Positions 53,769 to 61,151 of a DNA stretch of 64,000 bases are shown here, one piece after another. Every line of letters begins with the position of its first letter. Within the stretch, counting starts at the first letter, position 1. The notes under the pieces were generated by a model. The model saw nothing but the letters and a program-made list of their open reading frames with translations, was not told where the DNA came from and did no database searches. The stretch spans positions 97,314,553-97,378,552 of the forward strand of contig BTPG01000006.1 of assembly GCA_036245525.1 (NCBI GenBank). The letters run 5' to 3'. The translations under genes were made by a program, and so were the position numbers. The DNA comes from Semisulcospira habei. Its lineage: Eukaryota > Mollusca > Gastropoda > Semisulcospiridae.

Positions 53769-54059
53769 TTTGAGTTTCTCTACCTCAAATTAAACTTTCC
53801 CTGCTCAGTTCCCAATTCTGGTGGTACAGCCAAATGCATATGAACATCCATGAAATATTTTTATCACCAATATAACTTTAATGGAGAATATACCTTTGAA
53901 CATGAATTAAAAAAAACACTAAGAAATTAGCTTGAAACAAAAGATTTGTCTTGTCCAACTACGGTTTCAGCAAAGCAAAGATTGGAAACTGACTTGCATT
54001 ACACTACAGGTTGCATTACACTACAGGATGACAAAGACGTTGACTAAACTAAAACATTA

Positions 54060-54289
54060 TGCACAGAAAAGTATTTCCAATGGGCAAATATTTGTTCGAT
54101 ATTGACACTGCACCTGTCACATTGCTCAAAGAGTTTCATTCATTGCATGCTGGTGACAAAATAGACATTGCTTATGCACAGAAAAGTGTTTCCAATGGGC
54201 AAATATTTGTTTGATATTGACACTGCACCTGTCACATTGCTCAAAGAGTTTCATGCATTGCATGCTGGTGACAAAATAGACATTGTTTG
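54060..54289. repeat. two-copy direct repeat of about 115 bp
   Basis: The segment tgcacagaaaagtatttccaa ... gacaaaatagacattg is repeated at once, with only a few substitutions. A smaller duplication, gcattacactacagg, precedes it at about 53996-54028. No coding content. Confidence 0.85.
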
Positions 54290-54579
54290 CAAGTCAGAAG
54301 TAGGGCAAAATTGCATGTTTCTATGAAATCCCTTTTGCATGCACATACAAAAACTAGGCTTATGACAGATGTGAATGTGAAACTGTTGGCTGAAAACTGC
54401 TGGGTTAGGACAAATCAGATACAGGTACTGGTAAAACTATCACTGTACAACTGTAAATCAATGAAGACTGGCCAAAACCAAAACCTGAAACTCATGCCAA
54501 TTAAATAATCAACAAAACAAAAAAGGCAAAGCCTTTACGGCTCACGTGTATGACCAATCCACATAATAAGTGACATTTG

Positions 54580-55085
54580 TGACCTTGATCTTTCCAATAG
54601 GTCACTGAAATGGGCAAGTGTTCAGGTGACTAAACATAATTAAAGGGTTTTTTTTTTTTTTTTTTTTTTTTTTTGTATCAGTGAAATCCGAGTTTCCTCA
54701 AATGCATGCATTTTTCACACATTTGTCGACCCTCTGCGACCCTTGACCTTTGGGAGGGGCCAACTAAATTAGCATGTATAGAAAGGTGTTTTCATCAGCT
54801 ACCTTTTTGCCAAGTTTGATTGAAAAGTTTGCACAAAAACAACTTTGATAAAAATGACAATTGTATCAAATTCCAAAACTGACATTTTTCACACACTGCT
54901 GACCTCCTGTGACACTTAACCTTCCATGGCTATTCCTTCCCCCTTTCTGGACCCCCTGCGACCTTGACCTTTGTGAGAGGTCACTGAAACTAGTATGTTT
55001 AGAAAGGTTTTACCACAAAATACCCTTGGGCCAAGTTTGAAGTGTGAGGCTTGAATAGTCTCCAAGAAAATGCCAACATTAAAGT
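54580..55085. repeat. second cluster of GACCTTGACCTTT repeats
   Basis: Units matching 24051-25230 (gacccttgacctttgg, gtatgtttagaaaggttttacc, cttgggccaagtttga, aatagtctccaagaaaatgcc). A T-run lies at about 54647-54675. Confidence 0.75.
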
Positions 55086-55189
55086 TTACCACAGTTGACA
55101 GGCGCTGGATGGCCCATTACACTTTTGCCAATGACTCACACTTATCTCAACTATCCCAGTTAACAAAACCTCAGTTCACCTTTATCATT

Positions 55190-55405
55190 TTAACCCCTTC
55201 ACTGCCAAGAACAAGTGAACACGATTCAGCTGCAAGGGACAAAGATCCTCATGACCCCACGCAGTTGTGGGGACTCATGAAGATCAATTGCTTCTTGCAA
55301 AAACCACTTTGTGTCAATGTTTCTAAGATGACTTTGGCTCTTTGGCATCAAATTCTCAAAGATTTTAGAAACACAATCTGTATGAACTGGCAGTGATGGG
55401 GTTAA
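55190..55405. repeat. 216-bp TTAA-flanked MITE
   Basis: Begins ttaaccccttcactgccaag and ends ctggcagtgatggggttaa, giving inverted ends of about 18 bp with TTAA outermost. The core has gatcctcatgaccccacgc ... ggggactcatgaagatc as an inner inverted repeat. Related to 6025-6218. TTAA target plus a CCC-starting end suggests piggyBac-type mobilisation. Confidence 0.8.
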
Positions 55406-55598
55406 GTGTACACAAAATAGTGAAAATAAACCTAGTCAGCAACAGATTAATTACAACAGGACAATCGAAAACAGAATAATACTTGATAATGTTACAGGCA
55501 TGGAGCAAAGCAAAGAAACCACAGCAGCAGACATTGTGGAGTATAAAATGTAAGCACTGCACTAAAATAATCAAGCCAAAACTGGGAAGCAAGAAGTA

Positions 55599-55812
55599 TT
55601 AACCTATTACATCCTGAGGCTGATTTTTTTAACTTTACTACTGTTCTATGAAGGCTACACTACAAATTACAAGATAGATCAACCATTTCAGTTCAAGGGG
55701 TGGTGCCAGAATAGCCTGGCACCTCAGGTGCCAGGCTGTTCTGGCACCACCCTTTAAACTATCATAGTCAAATTTATTTCAAGCAATTGTGCATCAGGAT
55801 GAAGAGGGTTCA
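55599..55812. repeat. TTAACC MITE with gtgccag hairpin
   Basis: Ends ttaacctattacatcctga and tcaggatgaagagggtt are inverted. The centre is a long hairpin, gttcaaggggtggtgccaga ... ctggcaccaccctttaaact. Confidence 0.7.
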
Positions 55813-55934
55813 TGAATGTTTAGTGGTGTGGATTGTACACAAACAAACACTGATACGGTAAAACTACAACCTATTTTGAGCAACCACTTTTCATTTCCTT
55901 ATGTTTGGCCAGAACAAAAAAAAACGTGGTCTTT

Positions 55935-56153
55935 TTAACCCTTTTAGCTCCAAGGTCCCATTTCTCAAATTTTGGAGTTGTTGCCTAACGACTATGTACC
56001 AGTTGTAAGAGGTGGACTGACTATGATAATTCAAGGGTAGTGCCAGATGAGCTTGGTGCCTGCAGGTGCCATGCTCATCTGACACTGCCCTTGAATTATC
56101 ATGATCTCCTGCTGCAGGGTCCCAGGATAAAAAATTTTTTTTAAAAGACATGT
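55935..56153. repeat. TTAACCC MITE with TGATAATTCAAGGG hairpin, orientation 1
   Basis: Left end ttaacccttttagctccaag; the centre is gataattcaagggtagtgcc ... ggtgccatgctcatctgac with cccttgaattatc closing the hairpin; the right end has agggtcccagg. The right-hand boundary is uncertain. It is the inverted counterpart of 56323-56536. Confidence 0.7.
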
Positions 56154-56322
56154 TCTCCCCAAAGGTAATTCTTGCACTGTTTTCAGCAACCACCATTTCT
56201 GCCAGATAAAAAATGATCTAACAAGACAGGTGTTATCTCAAGACACATCTTGAAGGGCAAAAGGTGTTACCTGTCATCAAAAACCATCAATTAGGGGGCT
56301 ACAACCACCTAAATGATGGTCT

Positions 56323-56536
56323 TTAACCCATTTAGCCCTGGGACCCTGCAGGAGGAGATGGATTAATCATGATAATTCAAGGGTAGTGCCAGATGAGCTT
56401 GGCACCTGAAGGCGTCAAACTCAGCTGGCGCTACCCTTGAATTATCATGATCAATCCATCTCCTACAAATGGTACATAGTCGTTAGGCAGCATCTCCAAA
56501 ATGTGAGAAATGGGACCTTGGGACTAAACGGGTTAA
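56323..56536. repeat. TTAACCC MITE with TGATAATTCAAGGG hairpin, orientation 2
   Basis: Left end ttaacccatttagccctggg, right end gggactaaacgggttaa. The central hairpin catgataattcaagggtagt ... ctacccttgaattatcatg is nearly perfect. Same family as the preceding element but in reverse orientation. Confidence 0.75.
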
Positions 56537-56734
56537 TGACAGGTGATCTCTCATAGTCATTACGGCGGTCGCTTAAGACTGGTTCTGCTATATGAAATGT
56601 TTGATTACAACACAGTGACTTGTAAATCCTTCGCAACAGACCCAGTATAAACTTGTAAGTGTTGTACTCTTCCTTGTGTATGTAAAAATGTCACTGTAGC
56701 AAAAATATGGTGGCATGACATCAAAACTGAAATT

Positions 56735-56841
56735 ATTGAATAAGATAAGATAAGATAAGATAAGATGGTTTATTGCCATATGTTTCCATGTACAAAACAA
56801 TAAAAACATTGGAATTTGTCTTGATGTCAGTTACTAAGACT

Positions 56842-56932
<91 letters not shown>

Positions 56933-57180
56933 ATACAGTTAAAAACTGACTGTACACAATCATTCTCACTCGCCACTCGCGCTCTCTCCAATTAGTCCGG
57001 TTGATCAGAGAGAGCGTGAACAGCAAGAGGGAAAAAACTGTTGCGGAATCTGCTGGTCTTGGTACTGATGGACCTGTACCTGCGCCCTGATGGTAAAATT
57101 TGAAAAAGCTCATTGCGAATACTTTGTGAACTCTAGCCATGCCTCGTAATTCCCTGTTCTGATTAGTGAGGGGTGAAAAA
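56735..57180 (-). mobile_element. CR1/Rex-like LINE 3' fragment
   Basis: The minus strand encodes LFQILPSGRRYRSISTKTSR then FRNSFFPLAVHALSDQPD and a stop, the C-terminal signature of CR1/Rex-type polyproteins. The 3' end is a (ATCTT)n tail at 56738-56765 after ggcaataaacc. A (CA)n(GA)n microsatellite at 56846-56927 interrupts the 3' UTR. Confidence 0.75.
56846..56927. repeat. (CA)n(GA)n microsatellite
   Basis: About 50 bases of perfect CA followed by about 30 of GA. Likely length-variable. Confidence 0.95.
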
Positions 57181-57343
57181 GCAAGCTACCCAGCAAGCGA
57201 AGGACCTGGGGCTGACGTTGAGTGTCGTTTGCTTGTGCGTGGGCCAACAACATGCGACGTCCGGCTGAAAGCCTTTCACTGAATATGTACTATATCTAGT
57301 TATATCAGGCTCGCTGTCTGTGTTAGGCCTCCTCCATACTTAC

Positions 57344-57388
57344 CATCAGATTTGAGTTTATTTTTATTATCTTCAGACTTAGGAGTGT
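57344..57388 (-). CDS. BCL9: BCL9 coding exon 2 (45-bp micro-exon)
   Basis: Acceptor ctctctctccag before 57388, donor GATG|GTAAGT after 57344. It is exactly 15 codons' worth of sequence in phase 1 at both ends, so skipping would keep frame. Encodes D-TPKSEDNKNKLKSD-G, charged and basic. No domain. Confidence comes from canonical splice sites and the phase match to both neighbours. Confidence 0.8.
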
Positions 57389-57541
57389 CTGGAGAGAGAG
57401 AGAGAAAAAGGACAGATTGACAGAGAATACACAATTCACTCTGTGAATACAGAAATGTACTGTTGAGGAAGTTACTACAAAGTCCTCAAGTGCTGCTGTG
57501 ATGACCAGCATGGCTTTTGGGGCTATGGTATCCTTACAGTT

Positions 57542-57632
57542 GTAACCCTTTGGCTGTCGGTAACCGTTTTTGTCATGACAATTCCTGCAGGAATTGTCAC
57601 AACAAAAAATGCTACTGACAACCCAAGGTTAA
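57542..57632. repeat. palindromic MITE, CCCTTTGGCTGTCGG arms
   Basis: Arms gtaaccctttggctgtcgg and actgacaacccaaggttaa, inner gacaattcctgcaggaattgtc. 91 bp. Confidence 0.75.
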
Positions 57633-57738
57633 AGAGATATAAAAAACGGATTTAATGAGCTATAAAAACCAAGAACCATCAAAGACCAGCGTGAACATTG
57701 TATTGTGACTAGCTGTAGCTACTGACAGACTCTACATT

Positions 57739-57842
57739 GTTAACCCTATGGCTGTCAGTAGTGCTTCTATCAAGATGATTCCTTCAAGAATCCTGCAAGA
57801 ATCACCTCAAGAAAAAAGCACTAGTGACAGCCAAAGGGTTAA
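57739..57842. repeat. palindromic MITE, CCCTATGGCTGTCAG arms
   Basis: Arms gttaaccctatggctgtcag and gtgacagccaaagggttaa; inner tagtgctt/aagcacta and gattcttgcagg-type blocks. 104 bp. Confidence 0.75.
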
Positions 57843-58089
57843 AACTTAAAAGAATTTCCGTTTGTTAAGAAATTGTTAGTCGAGAGTAAATGAGTAGGTG
57901 TCAAGAAAGATGGAGGTAGGCTTAAATTAAAACCCTCAGTGCATGCAGCCAGTAATACTGTTTAAAGTAGTTACAGTGGCTGCAAGCACCGGGGTCAATG
58001 CATCTGATGTGTACACCATGCAGATATGTAGCAAAAAGCCAAGTACTGTATCTGTATGTGACATGTCTCGAATGTATTTACATTCAAAA

Positions 58090-58160
58090 TTAACTCTGTC
58101 AGTCATGCTTTCTGCATGAATGCCCTCGACAAAAAGCATGACTAACCGCCAAAGGGTTAA
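58090..58160. repeat. TTAAC hairpin close to the BCL9 exon 1 donor
   Basis: Arms ttaactctgtc and ccgccaaagggttaa are weak, but the inner agtcatgctt/aaagcatgact is clear. It ends 14 bases from the splice donor at 58175. Confidence 0.6.
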
Positions 58161-58175
58161 ACACACCAAACGTAC

Positions 58176-58344
58176 CTGCTTCTCCATTGGCCATCTTGTT
58201 GGATGGAGGTCTGTTGTCTGGCGTGCTCCGTGCACTATGACCTTTCACTTCTTCTTTGACCTCTTCTTTGATGTCACGAAGGCCACCATTGACGTCGTTC
58301 TTGGCGGACTCCTTCAGCATGGCCACCTGGCGTCGCTCCTTCAT
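58176..58344 (-). CDS. BCL9: BCL9 coding exon 1 (N-terminus)
   Basis: Starts ATG at 58344 (context gccactATGa, A at -3), the first in-frame ATG I can find in this exon; ends GAAGCAG|GTACGT at 58176, phase 1. Encodes MKERRQVAMLKESAKNDVNG then GLRDIKEEVKEEVKGHSARS and TPDNRPPSNKMANGEA: charged, then Ser/Pro-rich. The low-conservation N-terminus agrees with BCL9 proteins, where only HD1 onward is well conserved. The start is the least certain part of the model; translation could begin further upstream if another exon contributes. Confidence 0.75.
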
Positions 58345-58693
58345 AGTGGCAGGTGTTGAGCAGACGTCAGATGAGGTAAATGGAGGATTTTTGACAGCTG
58401 TGTCGTTCACAGCTGTACTGGTGCTGTATTCGTGGGCACCGTGGCGCCACCACGTCACAGTTAAAAAGTCCCTTCCAGGTAAAAGTCCAGAAGTGTGCTC
58501 AATTCAGCAACTTTGTTCTAAGATAATAAGCACATGGTCCAGGTGTTAAAGGGATGAAACGCAGAATAAAACACACACACACACACACTTGGTTGTTATC
58601 AGTATCACTCCTCTAGAATACGATTTAGACGATCCATCCTTCACGCCCGATACCCAGGCGTAGTCGTGTCTTGTTCTTCTTGCGGTCATACAT
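58345..58693 (-). promoter_or_regulatory. BCL9: BCL9 5' UTR in exon 1, with upstream ORFs
   Basis: An acceptor-like ttgttgtctgttgacag precedes 58693, so at least one further 5' exon is expected upstream. The exon's first three bases are ATG, opening a 22-codon frame (MYDRKKNKTRLRLGIGREGW then IV and stop). Other short ATG frames overlap it. A (CA)n run lies at about 58570-58588. Confidence 0.55.
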
Positions 58694-58869
58694 CTGTCAA
58701 CAGACAACAAAACAGCACATTAGAAATACATCAGTGATCACATTTAACTCATTGGTGACACTGTTTTATACAACTCGCAAGCTTTTCCGGACCATATGTT
58801 ATAAGGCTGTCTCAGTTCACGTGTGGTGATGTGGGGTTTGTGTTTTTCACTGTACTTTGGACAGTACTG

Positions 58870-58960
58870 TACTTTATGAATACAAATATCTTTATTGTCC
58901 CAAGATGGGAAATTTGTTTGTAGCATTATTTTTTGTAAAACAGTTGTAAAAACAACAAAT
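58870..58960 (-). mobile_element. CR1/Rex-like LINE 3' end remnant
   Basis: The minus strand reads aaatttcccatcttgggaca ataaagatatttgtat, the same 3' terminal signature as at 50885. No coding part is left. Confidence 0.55.
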
Positions 58961-59072
58961 GTGAACATAAAACAAATAGATACATTTGACCGACTAGAAC
59001 ACACCGACCGATTACAGTGAGCATGTGCACGTATATAACATCACAACCATCTGTAATGTTAATATCTAATTG

Positions 59073-59485
59073 GGGCGGTCCGTGGCGCAGTGGTTAAGGC
59101 GCCTGCCACCAATGCTGAAGGTGCGAGGTTCGATTACGGGTTCTGGCATCGGACTTTTCTCCTCTAGTAAGTGTCACCGTTAATTCGGGCGGATTATCGG
59201 GGGTTCTTTCTCCGGGTACTCCAGCTCTTCCTCCCCCTCCCCTATGGTACCGGTTTCAGGCCACTTTATAAAATTTCAAATACAAGTGATGAAAATTTCC
59301 AAAACCTCAGTAGCTGAGCTGACCCTTCGCACCACGTGAACGTCCTGTGTTTGTCTTGTACTGTGTTTGTCTTCAGTGTGTATGTATGTGTGTCACGTGA
59401 GTGTGCGTGTTGGGTTCAGTTCGCGGCGTTTTGAGCCGATTCATAGAATTGGGAAAGCGCCTATATAATAACCGGTATTATTATC
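59073..59485 (+). mobile_element. tRNA-derived SINE, full length
   Basis: The head ggggcggtccgtggcgcagtggttaaggcg carries an A-box-like tggcgcagtgg; the B-box-like ggttcgattac lies about 50 nt on. A tRNA-unrelated body (cgttaattcgggcggatta, ttctttctccgggtactcc, cgcaccacgtgaacgtcctg) follows. The tail is gggaaagcgcctatataata then accggtattattat, shared in form with the L2-like LINEs of this window. Confidence 0.85.
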
Positions 59486-59689
59486 CACCTAGAAAGAAAA
59501 CGTTCTTAAAAATTAACTGAGATGACACTACCTTATACCATGCACACAACACACACGCACGCACACATCAAAGCAACTCACACACACTTGCGTAGCACAT
59601 GACATTGCAAATGCATAGACCTGAGGCTTACATCTTGACCTTCCAGCAAATGATGCCCTATAGGTCTATCCCATGCATCATTTAGGCGA

Positions 59690-61151
59690 CGGATAGATTA
59701 TGGCACGAAAGAAAGACGTCTGCAATTTGTTTTGCGAGTCACAGTTCCGTATAACCTGGAGGAAGGCAACAAGGCATATTCTTCAGATAAAATATGAGTA
59801 TCATCAGATACAATGTGAAGGCTTTGTTAAGCACCTGCTTCTCATACAAGAAGAAAGGCAGGGCTGCTGAACACCAGTTATTTTGCTACTGATGTTGATA
59901 ATGCACTGGAGCTTAGTCTTATCTTTTAGGCTCATGTTCCCAAACCAACAGACACCTGAGAAGGTGAGTACACTTTGAATAAAAGATTGACAAAAGAGAG
60001 TTAAAACAGAGTTGTCAACATTAAACTGAAGCAGCTTCCTCAAAAGATACAGGCGCTGTTGGCCTTTCTTGTGCAAAACATCACACTGACTGTCCCATTT
60101 AAGATTGTCATCAATGGTGGTTCCGAGGTATTTGTACTCGGTCACCTTTTCCATTATTTCATCAAAAATGACAGTGTCTGACTGCGTTTGACAGTTTTTC
60201 CTGAAGTCTATGCACATATCTCTTGTTTTGGAAGCATTGATGCACAGAAAGAAGTCATGGCACCAGTCCACACAATCCTGCACGACTGGACTGTGACTGG
60301 TTTCGTCTTCATAGAGCAGGCTCAGCAGAGCAGAATCATCTGAGAACTTAATCAAATGCCTGTCACTGTGTGCACTCCTGCAGTCATCTGTGTATAATAT
60401 AAATAAGAGTGGTGAAAGCACACAGCCTTGCGGTGAGCCTGTGGAAACCGATTTAACAGTAGACAATGTGCCATTTACCCGAACTCTTTGCGATCTACAC
60501 ACGAGGAAGTCTAAGATCCACAAGGACAAACTGTTACTCAGCTTAAAATCATTGGTAAGTTTCCTGAAGAGAAAGTGTGGTTGAAGCGTGTTATACACGG
60601 CAGTCAGATCCAGGAATAAAATTCTAGCATGAGTTTTACCTTCTCAAAGTGAGTGTGGATAAGGTTCAAGAGCATTAACGTGGCATCCTTGACCCCTCTT
60701 CCGGGCCTGTACGCGAACTGCAGAGGGTCCAATAAATGTGCTGTACAGTTCATGAGGTGAGATTTGACTAACTTTTCAAAGGTTTTCATCACGAGAGATG
60801 TCAACGCAATAGGCGGAAAATCGTTAAGTACAGAAGGGCGGGCCTTTTTAGGAATTGGGACAACTATGGACATTTTCCACATGGTGGGAACCCTTTGCTG
60901 TTCGAGACAGGCTTGAAAGATGGTATAGAAGATGTCACACAGCTGCAAGGCACAGTGTCTCAAAATGTGGCCAGAGATGCCATCAAGGCCAGCACTCTTC
61001 CTGGTGTTTGTACGCTCAAAAACCTTACACACATCCTCCTTGCTGATTTGGATGGTTTCATCTAACCTTGAGGAAGCTTTGATGTTATCAATCACAGAAC
61101 TAAAGTCATGGGTGTCAAAGCAACAATAAAATGAATTCAATTCCTCCGCAA
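59690..61151 (-). pseudogene. CR1/Rex-like LINE reverse transcriptase, interrupted by RTE-D
   Basis: The minus strand encodes AEELNSFYCCFDTHDFSS, KSAGLDGISGHILRHCAL, KMSIVVPIPKKARPSVLNDF, PLQFAYRPGRGVKDA, then after a one-base shift near 60600 LFLDLTAVYNTLQPH, STGSPQGCVLSPLLFILYTD, LIKFSDDSALL (catalytic DD, FSDD) and EYKYLGTTIDDNLKWDSQ. After a further break near 59830 it reads EEYALLPSSRLYGTVTRKTN. This is RT through the C-terminal tail of a CR1/Rex-group element. Its 5' side is cut by RTE-D at 61152, and the rest must lie beyond 64 kb if present. Confidence 0.88.

Larger units (their letters stand above)
4522..58693 (-). other. BCL9: BCL9/legless gene span (seven coding exons plus 5' UTR)
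   Basis: Minus-strand split gene. Coding exon lengths are 169, 45, 275, 234, 1991, 190 and 1419 bp. They sum to 4323 bp, which is 1440 codons plus a stop, and every junction keeps frame. Vertebrate BCL9 proteins are of similar size (about 1400-1500 residues). Introns are 787, 3972, 9943, 20873, 316 and 13609 bp, and the three longest are filled by nested retrotransposons. BCL9 proteins bridge beta-catenin and Pygopus in the nucleus to drive Wnt target genes. Assignment rests on HD1 and HD2 plus overall order; the remainder is low-complexity Met/Gly/Pro/Ser-rich sequence. BCL9 versus BCL9L does not apply to an invertebrate single orthologue. Confidence 0.88.

Noticed and set aside
59073..59160. 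A tRNA gene
   Set aside because: A- and B-box-like strings are present, but the sequence continues into a SINE body with an ATT tail and has other copies nearby; there is no proper anticodon stem or acceptor pairing.
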